A stretch of 64,000 bases of DNA, taken from contig SCPD01000005.1 in the NCBI GenBank assembly GCA_005502925.1, positions 186,001 through 250,000 of the forward strand. The letters run 5' to 3'. This DNA is from Rhizobiales bacterium Y(2018). GTDB taxonomy: Bacteria > Pseudomonadota > Alphaproteobacteria > Rhizobiales > Aestuariivirgaceae. The translations under genes and the position numbers were made by a program. This document shows, one piece after another, positions 1-8,425 of this stretch (position 1 is its first letter; each line of letters begins with the position of its first letter). The notes under the pieces were generated by a model, which did no database searches, was not told the origin of the DNA, and saw nothing but the letters and a program-made list of their open reading frames with translations.

Positions 1-2
1 AG

Positions 3-722
3 ATGACCGACTTCAATCTGTGGACCTGGAACAGCCGGGTTTTCCCCGGAATCGAGCCGCTGGTCTGCGCGAAGAACGACAAGGTGCGGGTCCGGTTCGG
101 CAACCTCACCATGACCAACCACCCAATTCACATGCATGGCTATGATTTCAAGGTTTCCTGCACCGATGGCGGGTGGGTTCATGAAAACGCGGCATGGCCG
201 GAGGTCACGATCGACTGCGCCGTCGGACAGATGCGCGCCTTCGATTTCCTGGCCGACAAGGAAGGCGACTGGGCCATCCACTGCCATAAGTCGCATCACA
301 CGATGAATGCCATGGGGCATGACATCAGGACGTTCATCGGCGTCGACAAGAAGGAGTTCGCCAAGAAGATGAAGCGGCTGGCGCCCGACTATATGCCCAT
401 GGGCTCCGCCGGCATGGCCGATATGGGCGAAATGGAAATGCCCCTTCCCGACAATACGCTGCCGATGATGACCGGCTTTGGTCAGTTCGGGCCGGTCGAG
501 ATGGGTGGAATGTTCTCGGTCGTCAAGGTCAGACAGGGTCTGGCCGCCAACGACTACAAGGATCCGGGCTGGTTCAGTCACCCGGAAGGGACGGTCGCCT
601 ATGAATGGAAAGGCGAGTCCAAGAATGTCGAACGGGCACAGCCGCCCGTGATCGACAAAGCCACGACAGTGGAGCTCCAGGTGAAGAAGCCCGGACCCGG
701 ATCGCAACACAAGAATCACTAG
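3..722 (+). CDS. Multicopper oxidase, C-terminal part (5' end outside the window)
   Basis: This is the C-terminal cupredoxin domain of a multicopper oxidase, probably a periplasmic copper-resistance oxidase. The visible 239 residues carry HPIHMHG (residues 40-46), which supplies type 2/type 3 copper ligands, and HCHKSHHTMNAM (93-104), in which C94, H99 and M104 fit the type 1 copper ligands. Residues 122-155 are Met-rich (PDYMPMGSAGMADMGEMEM), as in copper-exporting oxidases. The frame is open to the window edge, so the methionine at position 3 is probably internal. A cupredoxin and a CusF-like gene follow on the same strand, which supports a role in periplasmic Cu(I) oxidation. The family is clear; the substrate is inferred. 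Confidence 0.85.
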   Translation: MTDFNLWTWNSRVFPGIEPLVCAKNDKVRVRFGNLTMTNHPIHMHGYDFKVSCTDGGWVHENAAWPEVTIDCAVGQMRAFDFLADKEGDWAIHCHKSHHTMNAMGHDIRTFIGVDKKEFAKKMKRLAPDYMPMGSAGMADMGEMEMPLPDNTLPMMTGFGQFGPVEMGGMFSVVKVRQGLAANDYKDPGWFSHPEGTVAYEWKGESKNVERAQPPVIDKATTVELQVKKPGPGSQHKNH

Positions 723-737
723 ACAAGGGAATGTGCC

Positions 738-1202
738 GTGAAGACGAGATTTATTCTTGCCCTGCTGTTGCCGTTGACCATGCCGGTCGCGGCGTTTGCC
801 GATGCCGGTCATGATGAAGACCGCGCCTATGGCGAGCCGGGCGACCCCAAGAAGCCGGCCCGGACTGTTCTGATCACCATGAAGGAAGGCGATCAGAAGA
901 TGCAGTTCATTCCGAACGAGGTGAAGATCCGCAAAGGTGAGCAGGTCAGGTTTGTTATTCGCAACAACGGGCTGCTCGACCACGAGATCGTCATCGGAAC
1001 GCTCGAGGAGAATCTCAAACATGCCGAGGAGATGTCAAAGAACCCGGATATGGAGCACGACGATCCGAATGCCAAACGTCTCGAACCCAAGAAGGCCGAT
1101 GAGCTGATCTGGAAATTCACCAAAGCCGGCGAGTTCGACTTTTCGTGTTTGCTTCCGGGTCACCGCGAGGCCGGAATGTTTGGAAAAATTGTTGTCCGCT
1201 AA
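738..1202 (+). CDS. Periplasmic cupredoxin-domain copper protein
   Basis: Secreted single-domain blue-copper-type protein of 154 residues. A signal peptide (MKTRFILALLLPLTMPVAAFA) is followed by a cupredoxin fold. The type 1 copper ligands can be placed at H82 (in LDHEIVIG), C137, H142 and M147 (in FSCLLPGHREAGM), with the usual Cys+5 His and Cys+10 Met spacing. The start is GTG, preceded by AAGGGA; the nearby ATG at 731 is out of frame. It lies 15 bases after the multicopper oxidase and just before a CusF-like gene. It probably shuttles copper or electrons for the oxidase; partner specificity is inference. Confidence 0.8.
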   Translation: MKTRFILALLLPLTMPVAAFADAGHDEDRAYGEPGDPKKPARTVLITMKEGDQKMQFIPNEVKIRKGEQVRFVIRNNGLLDHEIVIGTLEENLKHAEEMSKNPDMEHDDPNAKRLEPKKADELIWKFTKAGEFDFSCLLPGHREAGMFGKIVVR

Positions 1203-1221
1203 CCTTATGAAAGGAATACCC

Positions 1222-1506
1222 ATGCGTAGAATGATCATCACTGCCGCCGCTTTTCTCTCGATGTCGCTGTCCGCTTTGGCGCAGCCGGTGCCGGTCGAGG
1301 GGCAGGTGACGAAAATCAACGAAGCCCAGCAGAAGATCACGCTGAAGCACGGCGCCATCAAGAATCTGGAGATGGACGCGATGACCATGGTCTTTGCCGT
1401 TGCAGATGCCGCCATGCTGAAATCCGTCAAGGTCGGCGACAAGGTCACGTTCGAAGCGGATCGCGTCAACGGCCGCATCACGGTGACGAAGATCGCGAAG
1501 AAGTAG
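1222..1506 (+). CDS. CusF-like periplasmic copper-binding protein
   Basis: Small 94-residue exported protein with a signal peptide (MRRMIITAAAFLSMSLSALA) followed by an OB-fold-like domain typical of CusF copper chaperones. The family's metal site, one His and an MxM pair, is visible as H43 and M54/M56 (EMDAMTM). The tryptophan that caps Cu(I) in E. coli CusF is not present at the equivalent place. The start at 1222 was chosen because AAAGGA lies just upstream and it begins the signal peptide; in-frame ATGs at 1180 and 1207 would add residues overlapping or abutting the preceding gene. It closes a three-gene copper set and probably hands Cu(I) to the neighbouring oxidase or cupredoxin. Confidence 0.75.
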   Translation: MRRMIITAAAFLSMSLSALAQPVPVEGQVTKINEAQQKITLKHGAIKNLEMDAMTMVFAVADAAMLKSVKVGDKVTFEADRVNGRITVTKIAKK

Positions 1507-1587
1507 AGCGCCTAGTCAGTTACCGCATATAAGGATTAGGAGAGACGATGTCTCTCCTACAGGGTGCTGCAAGATTCACACGTCCTT

Positions 1588-1616
1588 CTCCTTCCCCCGC
1601 TTCGCGTGGGAAGGAG
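1588..1616. repeat. Hairpin between convergent genes
   Basis: A perfect 9-bp inverted repeat (CTCCTTCCC / GGGAAGGAG) with an 11-base loop lies between the convergent CusF-like and GGDEF/EAL genes. It resembles the CTC-rich palindromes at 49.1-49.2 kb. It could act as a bidirectional transcription barrier, but there is no T-tract, so this is tentative. Confidence 0.35.
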
Positions 1617-1682
1617 GAGATGTGTCTCCCATTGCTTCGCAACGGGCGAAGGGGAAAATCGGGTTTAGCTCAAATAGGCAGC

Positions 1683-3716
1683 CTAATCCCGCCCCTGCCG
1701 GAACTGCGCGTTGAGCGCGTCGATGGCAAGGCGCAGCCGCGACATGTCGGGCTCGTCGTCATTCTCGATATAAGGCGGCGGCTCGGGCATCCGGGCCTTG
1801 GGCGCCTCGCGTGGCGCCGGCGGCGGAACCTCGCGGGCCTCATCCGGCTCGGCGTCCTCGGTTTCGATCTTCTCCGCCTCGGCGGCGGGCGCGGATTGGC
1901 TTTCGACGGCCGGCGCTTCCGCCACCGTTCCGTCCTCGGCCGGCCAGGGAATGTCGAGCGAGGCCCTGCCGAACAGGTTACCCTGCAGATAGTCCGCGCC
2001 CCATTGGCGCAGGAATTCGGCGTCCTCCGGCGTCTCGACCCATTCGGCGACCGTTGTGATCTCGAACTGCTTCGCCATGTCGATGAGGGAACGGACGAAA
2101 TACTGGTTGTCCGGATTTTCCGTCAGATTGGCGCAGAATGACCCGTCGAGCTTCAGGATGTCGACATTGAGCGCCTTGAGGTTGCGGAACGAGGTATAGC
2201 CGGCGCCGAAATCGTCGATGGCGACGCGGCAGCCGAGATCGCGCAAGGTGCGCGTGAAGCGCACCGTCTCGTCGAGATCGCCGAGCGCCACCGTTTCGGT
2301 GATCTCGACGGTGAGCCTCGGCGTCACCTCGCGATGGGCTTTCAGGATGTCGGTCAACTGGCTGAACCAGCGCGGATCGGTGGCGGTTATCCCTGAGACA
2401 TTGAAGGTGAGATTGGCTTGCGGATAAGTGAGCAATGTCGAGACGGTGAGCTGCGCCACCGTGCGGTCGATGAGACGGACGAGGCCGAGCTTTTCGGCGA
2501 TCGGGATCAGATGCGCCGCCGCGATCATGTCGCCGCGCGCATCCGCCATGCGCAGCAGCGCCTCATGCATCACCACCTTCGTGCTGGCAGCCTCGACGAT
2601 CGGCTGGAAGGCGAGCTTGAAGCGGTCTTCCTTGAGGCAGGCGACGATCTCATGGGCGGCGCGCGCATTGATGCTGCGTTCGGAAATGAGCTTCTGCGAC
2701 GGCTTGTAGACGACGAAGCCGTCGGAGGGCATGCGCTTGGCTTCGGTCAGCGCTTCCTCGGCGCGCGCCATCGCTGTATTGGCGTCGGCCGCATGACCCG
2801 GCAGGATGATGGCGCCGATCGATAGCATGGCCCAGACCGGACCATGCTCGGTCTCGATGACGCTGTCGCGCGCCACCTGCAGGAAACGCTCGGCCGCGTG
2901 GCCGAGCTCGCGCTCGTCGCAATTATTGAGGATGATGGCGAATTTGCTGCCCGAATAACGCGCGATCGGGTCGCCGGCGCGCACCACGTTCTTGAGCCGG
3001 CGCCCCACCGCGATGATGACTTCGTCCGCCACCTCGAAGCCATAGGCGTCGTTGACGACGGCGAGATTGTTGATGCCGGCGATGACGAAGGCGCGGGAAA
3101 CACCTTCGCGATCCGCCGCGATGATCCCTTCCTCCAGCGCTTCCGCCATGCGGCCGCGATTCATCATGCCGGTGAGCGGGTCGCAATTGCCGAGGAAGTT
3201 CAGATGCTGGTCGCGCGAATGACGGTCGTCGATGCGCCGGACGATGCCGAAGGCTTCCGCCGGCCGCCCGTCGGCGCCCGCATACCAGCGTCCGGTGTCT
3301 TCGAGCCAATACGACGTCTTGCCGTTCTTTCCATCGGGCCGGAACAGATATTCGATCTGATAGGGGATGCCCTCGCCCTCGTCCTTGTAGACAGTGCGCA
3401 TCACCGCGTCATAGCGGGTGGTGAAGTTGTCGACGTCGAGGAGGGCCGCGAAGGAGCGCCCGGTGGTGAGCCGGGGCGCCGGGCAATGCAGGATCTCCGG
3501 CGCATTGGCGCTCCAGAAGATCTCGTCCGATTCGATGACCCAGTGATAGGCCGCCTCGCCGACCGCCAGCACCGCCTTGCGCACCCGCTCCAGCTCTTCG
3601 GCGCTGATGACGCGGGCAAGCGATTCGACCGGGCCCTGGCTGCGCTCGGCGAAGCTGCGTTCATCCGCTTTCTTGTGCGGCTCTGCAGCGGACGGTCTGG
3701 GTGATGATTCGCTCAA
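1683..3716 (-). CDS. PAS-like / degenerate GGDEF / EAL protein (c-di-GMP signalling)
   Basis: Composite cyclic-di-GMP protein of 677 residues without membrane segments: a PAS-like sensor (about 50-165), a GGDEF domain (about 175-340), an EAL phosphodiesterase domain (about 355-590) and a Pro/Glu-rich tail. The GGDEF signature is degenerate (SGSKF at 255-259), so diguanylate cyclase activity is unlikely. The EAL domain keeps EALLR (385-389), the Asn of FNVSG, ITET, DDFGAG (501-506), LKLDG and AEWVE (E558), so the metal and catalytic residues look intact. I infer a phosphodiesterase that may use the dead GGDEF as a nucleotide sensor. It is transcribed alone, convergent with the copper genes. 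Confidence 0.85.
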   Translation of the reverse strand: MSESSPRPSAAEPHKKADERSFAERSQGPVESLARVISAEELERVRKAVLAVGEAAYHWVIESDEIFWSANAPEILHCPAPRLTTGRSFAALLDVDNFTTRYDAVMRTVYKDEGEGIPYQIEYLFRPDGKNGKTSYWLEDTGRWYAGADGRPAEAFGIVRRIDDRHSRDQHLNFLGNCDPLTGMMNRGRMAEALEEGIIAADREGVSRAFVIAGINNLAVVNDAYGFEVADEVIIAVGRRLKNVVRAGDPIARYSGSKFAIILNNCDERELGHAAERFLQVARDSVIETEHGPVWAMLSIGAIILPGHAADANTAMARAEEALTEAKRMPSDGFVVYKPSQKLISERSINARAAHEIVACLKEDRFKLAFQPIVEAASTKVVMHEALLRMADARGDMIAAAHLIPIAEKLGLVRLIDRTVAQLTVSTLLTYPQANLTFNVSGITATDPRWFSQLTDILKAHREVTPRLTVEITETVALGDLDETVRFTRTLRDLGCRVAIDDFGAGYTSFRNLKALNVDILKLDGSFCANLTENPDNQYFVRSLIDMAKQFEITTVAEWVETPEDAEFLRQWGADYLQGNLFGRASLDIPWPAEDGTVAEAPAVESQSAPAAEAEKIETEDAEPDEAREVPPPAPREAPKARMPEPPPYIENDDEPDMSRLRLAIDALNAQFRQGRD

Positions 3717-3843
3717 GCAGCCTCCGGGTGAGACTTAAACATACTCTGAGGCCGGCAAAATGCCAGCCATCCTTACGCTGCCAAACTAACGGCCAATTGG
3801 TAAACAACTGAAAAATATGATGGTTGCGTCAGGATCGAAACGG

Positions 3844-5430
3844 CTAATACCCCAAGGCGAGGCCATCTTTGCGGAAGTCGGACCCGCCGGCGAGCACGCC
3901 CTGCGCACGATCGAAAAGTATGGCCTGCCCGCCGCCGAATGGATCGGCTGCCGCGACGACATCGTGGCCGAGCGCCGCCAGTCCTTTATGCACGGCCTCA
4001 TCCACGCCGGCTTCGACCTCGACGCGGCCTTCTTCAGGGAAAGCCCGCGCGAAATCGAGCGCTTCCTGCACGTCGAGCCCATAGACATAGCGGTTGAGCA
4101 TGACGCCGACATGGCCCATCGGCTGGAAGGCGCCGCCCATGACGCCGAAGGACATGTCGACCTGGCCGCCCGCGCGCACCATCGCCGGTATGATCGTGTG
4201 CAGCGGCCTTTTGCCGGGCCCGATGCAATTGGGATGGCCGATTTCGGTGACGAAATTGGCGCCGCGATTCTGCAGCGCGATACCGCTCTTGCGTGTCACG
4301 ATGCCGGAGCCGAAAGCCCAGTAGATCGAGTTGATGAAGGAGACGGCCATACCGTTGCGGTCGACGACGGTGAGATAGACCGTGTCGGAGCCCGGCATCG
4401 GGATCTTGTTCTCCGGATTGACGACGGCGCGCTTCATGTCGATCAGCGCCGCGAGATCCGCCGCGGTTTTGTCACTCAAAAGCTCCTCGGGCGAAACCGT
4501 CATGAAGGAGCGCTCGGCGATATGGCGGTTGCGCAGCACCCAGGCGAGTTTCATCGCCTCGATCTGCAGATGGTAGCGCTCGAGGCTCCTCACGCCATAC
4601 TTCGCCATATCGAACTGCTTGAGGATATTGAGGGCGATGAGCGCGGTGAGGCCCGATCCGTTGGGCGGAATCTCCAAAAGCTCGACACCGGCGAAGTTGG
4701 TCGAGATCGGCTCGACCCAGTCCGCTGTGGTCTCCGCGAGATCCTCAAGCGTCAGAAGGCCGCCACGCGCTTTCAGGGTCGCAACGATTTCCTCTGCGAC
4801 CTCGCCGGCATAGAATCCATCGCGGCCTTTCGCGGCAATGAGCTTGAGTGTGCGCGCCAGAGCCGGATAACGCATTACTTCGCCTTGGCGCGGCGCCCGT
4901 CCGTCGACGAGATAATGGCGGCGTGCGCCTTCGTCCGCCGCGAGATCGGCCACCTCCTGCGCCCAGTCGGAGGCGACGCGCGGTGTGGTCGGCACGCCCT
5001 CCTCGGCGAGCTTGATCGCCGGCTTCAGCGCTTCCTTCAGATCCATCGTGCCGTGCCGCGCGAGGAGTGCCGCCCACGCATCGATGGCGCCAGGCACCGT
5101 CACCGCATGCACGCTTCGGGGCTCGATGCTCGCGAGTCGCGCTGATTTGAGCCAGTCCGCATCGGCGCGCCGGCCGGCGCGGCCCGAACCATTGATGCCC
5201 TCTATCGTGCCATCACTCTTTCCGATCAGCGCGAAGCAGTCGCCGCCGATGCCGGTCATATGCGGTTCGGTGATGCAGAGAACCGCCGAGGCGGCGATCG
5301 CGGCATCGGCCGCATTGCCGCCATTTCTCAATATTTCCAAGGCGAAAAGCGTCGCGAGGGGTGATGATGTTGCGGCCATGCCTTGCGTGCCATAAGCGAC
5401 GGAGCGGCCGGGGATTTGAAAGTTGCGCAT
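3844..5430 (-). CDS. ggt: Gamma-glutamyltransferase family protein
   Basis: Ntn-hydrolase of 528 residues that self-cleaves into two chains and hydrolyses or transfers gamma-glutamyl groups from glutathione-like substrates. The autoprocessing and nucleophile threonine is expected at T350 in GSDTVYLTVVDRNG, and the downstream SFINSIYWAFGSGIV stretch matches the family. Early motifs AANAADAAIAAS-like (NGGNAADAAIAAS) and ITEPHMTGIGGDCF are also present. Unlike classical periplasmic GGT, the N-terminus (MRNFQIPGRSVAYGTQG) has no signal peptide, which places it with cytoplasmic YwrD-type homologues. It is divergent from fhs, with a 168-bp gap. Substrate could be glutathione or another gamma-glutamyl compound. 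Confidence 0.88.
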   Translation of the reverse strand: MRNFQIPGRSVAYGTQGMAATSSPLATLFALEILRNGGNAADAAIAASAVLCITEPHMTGIGGDCFALIGKSDGTIEGINGSGRAGRRADADWLKSARLASIEPRSVHAVTVPGAIDAWAALLARHGTMDLKEALKPAIKLAEEGVPTTPRVASDWAQEVADLAADEGARRHYLVDGRAPRQGEVMRYPALARTLKLIAAKGRDGFYAGEVAEEIVATLKARGGLLTLEDLAETTADWVEPISTNFAGVELLEIPPNGSGLTALIALNILKQFDMAKYGVRSLERYHLQIEAMKLAWVLRNRHIAERSFMTVSPEELLSDKTAADLAALIDMKRAVVNPENKIPMPGSDTVYLTVVDRNGMAVSFINSIYWAFGSGIVTRKSGIALQNRGANFVTEIGHPNCIGPGKRPLHTIIPAMVRAGGQVDMSFGVMGGAFQPMGHVGVMLNRYVYGLDVQEALDFARAFPEEGRVEVEAGVDEAVHKGLAALGHDVVAAADPFGGGQAILFDRAQGVLAGGSDFRKDGLALGY

Positions 5431-5598
5431 GGTTTCCGTTTAGCGTGGGACCGCGCCCTGATCTACTCCCCCTCGGTAGTAGGCGGCCAGAGTGTCGCAA
5501 TCCGCTTAAGGATGCCGTTTCGCGCTCGCCTTGCCAAAATGGCGTAGCTATTGTTCGCTCCTCTTTCGCATATTGCAGAGTGGGAGGAAGTCACCATC

Positions 5599-7278
5599 AT
5601 GGCCACCGTCAAGAGCGACATCGAGATCGCCCGGGAAGCGAAAATGAAGCCGATCCTCGAGATCGGCAAGAAACTCGGTATTCCCGCCGAAGACCTGATC
5701 CCCTATGGCCACACCAAGGCCAAGCTGTCCCTCGACTTCATCTCCGGCCTCTCCAAGAAGAAGGACGGCAAGCTCATCCTCGTCACCGCCATCAATCCGA
5801 CGCCCGCCGGCGAAGGCAAGACGACGACGACGGTGGGCCTGGGCGACGGCCTCAACCGCATCGGTAAAAAGGCGATGATCTGCCTGCGCGAGCCCTCGCT
5901 CGGCCCCTGCTTCGGCATGAAGGGCGGTGCGGCCGGCGGCGGTTATGCCCAGATCGTGCCGATGGAAGACATCAATCTCCATTTCACCGGCGACTTCCAC
6001 GCCATCACGTCGGCGCACAACCTGCTGTCGGCGATGATCGACAATCACATCTATTGGGGCAACGAGCTCGGCCTCGACACGCGCCGCATTTCCTGGCGCC
6101 GCGTGATGGACATGAACGACCGCGCTCTGCGCGATGTCGTCTGCTCGCTGGGCGGTGTCGCCAACGGCTTCCCGCGCGAGGCGGGCTTCGACATCACCGT
6201 CGCGTCAGAGATCATGGCGATCCTCTGCCTCGCGACGTCGATCGAGGATCTCGAGCGCCGCATCGGCCAGATCGTCATCGGCCATAAGCGCGACAAGGGC
6301 CAGGTGCTCGCCAAGGACATCAAGGCCGCAGGCGCCATGACGGTGCTGCTGAAAGACGCGCTGCTGCCCAATCTGGTGCAGACGCTGGAGAACAACCCGG
6401 CCTTCGTGCATGGCGGCCCCTTCGCCAATATCGCGCATGGCTGCAACTCGGCGATGGCGACCAAGGCCGGACTCAAGCTCGCCGATTATGTCGTCACCGA
6501 AGCGGGCTTCGGCGCCGATCTCGGCGCCGAGAAATTCTTCGACATCAAATGCCGCAAGGCCGGCCTGCATCCGGATGTGACAGTGATCGTCGCCACGGTG
6601 CGCGCGCTCAAGATGCATGGCGGCGTCGGCAAGGACGATCTCAAGAAAGAGAATGTCGAGGCGGTGAAAAAGGGTCTCGCCAATCTCGGCCGTCATATCG
6701 AGAATGTGAAGAAGTTCGGCGTGCCGATCGCGGTGGCGGTCAATCACTTCGTCACCGACACCGATGCTGAGGTGAAGGCGATCACCGATTTCTGCCACGA
6801 GCACGGTGTCGAGGGCTTCAAATGCACGCATTGGGCCGATGGCGGCAAGGGCACCGAGGCGCTGGCGAAACATGTGGCGGCACTCGCCGACAAGGGCTCG
6901 AGCCAGTTCCATCCGATCTATGACGATGCGATGCCTTTGTGGGACAAGGTCAAGACCATCGCGCGTGAGATCTATCGCGCCGACGACATCGTCGCCGACA
7001 AGTCGGTGCGCGACCAGTTCAAAGCCTATGAGGCGCAAGGCTACGGCAAATTCCCGATCTGCATGGCCAAGACGCAATATTCCTTCTCGACCGATCCCAA
7101 TCTCAAAGGCGCGCCGACCAACCATGTCGTGCCGATCCGCGAGGTGAGATTATCGGCAGGTGCCGAATTCATCGTCGTCATCTGCGGTGACATCATGACC
7201 ATGCCGGGCCTGCCCAAGGTGCCGTCGGCCGAGACGATCGGCCTCGACGCCAAGGGCCAGATCGCCGGGCTGTTCTAG
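5599..7278 (+). CDS. fhs: Formate--tetrahydrofolate ligase
   Basis: ATP-dependent ligase of 559 residues that makes 10-formyl-tetrahydrofolate from formate and THF, feeding one-carbon metabolism. The ATP-binding loop is [15 protein letters not shown] near residue 70, followed by the conserved [19 protein letters not shown] and later NCxHGCNS-like [10 protein letters not shown] motifs. Length is typical. The start at 5599 follows GGGAGGAAG at the right distance; an upstream in-frame ATG at 5551 precedes no ribosome site. A strong hairpin follows the stop. It sits divergent from ggt and appears monocistronic. Confidence 0.95.
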   Translation: MATVKSDIEIAREAKMKPILEIGKKLGIPAEDLIPYGHTKAKLSLDFISGLSKKKDGKLILVTAINPTPAGEGKTTTTVGLGDGLNRIGKKAMICLREPSLGPCFGMKGGAAGGGYAQIVPMEDINLHFTGDFHAITSAHNLLSAMIDNHIYWGNELGLDTRRISWRRVMDMNDRALRDVVCSLGGVANGFPREAGFDITVASEIMAILCLATSIEDLERRIGQIVIGHKRDKGQVLAKDIKAAGAMTVLLKDALLPNLVQTLENNPAFVHGGPFANIAHGCNSAMATKAGLKLADYVVTEAGFGADLGAEKFFDIKCRKAGLHPDVTVIVATVRALKMHGGVGKDDLKKENVEAVKKGLANLGRHIENVKKFGVPIAVAVNHFVTDTDAEVKAITDFCHEHGVEGFKCTHWADGGKGTEALAKHVAALADKGSSQFHPIYDDAMPLWDKVKTIAREIYRADDIVADKSVRDQFKAYEAQGYGKFPICMAKTQYSFSTDPNLKGAPTNHVVPIREVRLSAGAEFIVVICGDIMTMPGLPKVPSAETIGLDAKGQIAGLF

Positions 7279-7292
7279 CCCGTCAAGTGCAA

Positions 7293-7317
7293 ACGGCCCC
7301 GGTTTCGCCGGGGCCGT
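7293..7317 (+). terminator. Hairpin terminator after fhs
   Basis: Perfect 10-bp GC-rich stem (ACGGCCCCGG / CCGGGGCCGT) with loop TTTCG, 15 bases after the fhs stop and before the convergent outer-membrane protein gene. The T-tract is poor, so it may work in both directions or be Rho-assisted. Confidence 0.6.
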
Positions 7318-7348
7318 CTACTGATGTTCCGCCAAACGGATGCCCCTG

Positions 7349-8200
7349 TTAGCTGGGGTTAAAAGTGCTTGTTGAAGTCGAGGTTGAGGTCGAGGTTCCA
7401 GTGCTCGTGCCGTCAGCCGAGGAATTCTTGTCGTTCTTGACTTTGAAACCGACGAAAGTCTTGGTGCGGTTCGGCGGATCGTCCTCGCGGTGACGGCGGA
7501 TCAGGCTCTTGTCGTCGCTGCCGAAGTAGAAGCTGAGGCCGCCGGTGATGCCGACATAATCATTCTCGCCGATCTTCGCGCCGAAAGAGGCGGTCATCGC
7601 GTCGGCGAACTGATATTCGAGGCCGGCCCGCAGGAATTCCTGGTCGGCGAGGATGTTGCCGCCGACATACAGTCTGAGATCATCGGTCGCGTAGTAGGAT
7701 GCATCGACGTCGATAAAGCCGTCGCCGCCCCCGCCGGCATCGTCGTCAGCGTCGATATCGACATAGCCGCCCCAGGCTTGCAGGGTGAACTGGCCGAAAT
7801 AGAGTTCAGCCTCGGGGCCGACGGCCCAGAGATTGGCGTCACCCGCGTCGAAGTATCCGCCGGTCACACCAAACAGATACGAGTCGGGATCGCGGGTGAA
7901 CAGATGCACGGCGCCGCCATAGGTCGTGACGTCGAGCTCGTCGATGACGCCGACATCGGCCTGGAAGCCGAAATCGCAACCGAGCGGAATGCTGAGTGAG
8001 CCCAGCCCGCTGATCAGCGCGTTGCCGCTCTCGTCGTCATTCTCGGAATAACCGCCGATGGCTTCGATCTTGCCGTTGACCCCTGAAACCGCGCACAGCG
8101 GCTCGTTGACGACATCGGCAGCCAGCGCGACAGGCGCCGGTACGATCCAGGTGAGCGCCAGCGCCGAACTCGCACTCATCAGAGACGTTTTAAACGACAT
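7349..8200 (-). CDS. Predicted outer-membrane protein with a C-terminal Ser/Thr repeat tail
   Basis: Secreted protein of 283 residues. The start at 8200 gives a clean signal peptide (MSFKTSLMSASSALALTWIV..ALAAD) preceded by GAGGGA. The mature part is rich in alternating hydrophobic/polar strands and aromatic turns (GAVHLFTRDPDSYLFGVTGGYF, LRLYVGGNILADQ, AMTASFGAKIGENDYVGITGGLSFYFG), suggesting a beta-barrel or porin-like fold. It then continues past the barrel into a lysine-rich linker and an unusual tail ending TSTGTSTSTSTSTSTFNPS, coded by near-repeats of ACCTCG/ACCTCA. The tail could be an O-glycan or phosphate acceptor for the fusion enzyme encoded upstream on the same strand. No exact family was recognised. 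Confidence 0.65.
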   Translation of the reverse strand: MSFKTSLMSASSALALTWIVPAPVALAADVVNEPLCAVSGVNGKIEAIGGYSENDDESGNALISGLGSLSIPLGCDFGFQADVGVIDELDVTTYGGAVHLFTRDPDSYLFGVTGGYFDAGDANLWAVGPEAELYFGQFTLQAWGGYVDIDADDDAGGGGDGFIDVDASYYATDDLRLYVGGNILADQEFLRAGLEYQFADAMTASFGAKIGENDYVGITGGLSFYFGSDDKSLIRRHREDDPPNRTKTFVGFKVKNDKNSSADGTSTGTSTSTSTSTSTFNPS

Positions 8201-8320
8201 AGTTTTTCCCTCGACAGCCAAAGACTGGGCCCGACCCGCTTCGATATTACGCAAAGTGATGGCAGTTTCCAGTGGCTATCGCACCGGAATACGAGCCGGC
8301 GCAAGAAAACCTGCGCAATG

Positions 8321-8389
8321 TTGTAATTGGGCCACAGTGACATCTTGCTCATAGTGCTGGAGCAAATCAAATATTCCCTGCAATTACAA
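8321..8389. repeat. Nested symmetric inverted repeat upstream of the outer-membrane protein gene
   Basis: TTGTAATTG (8321-8329) pairs with CAATTACAA (8381-8389), and inside it TTGCTC (8345-8350) pairs with GAGCAA (8360-8365). The two inner gaps are both exactly 15 bases, so both palindromes share one centre at 8355. It lies in the 225-bp gap between the fusion gene stop and the outer-membrane protein start. It could be a double operator, a leader RNA hairpin or the fusion gene's terminator. Confidence 0.5.
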
Positions 8390-8425
8390 ATGGATAACAA
8401 GTTTCTTACGAAAGTACCGGCGATC

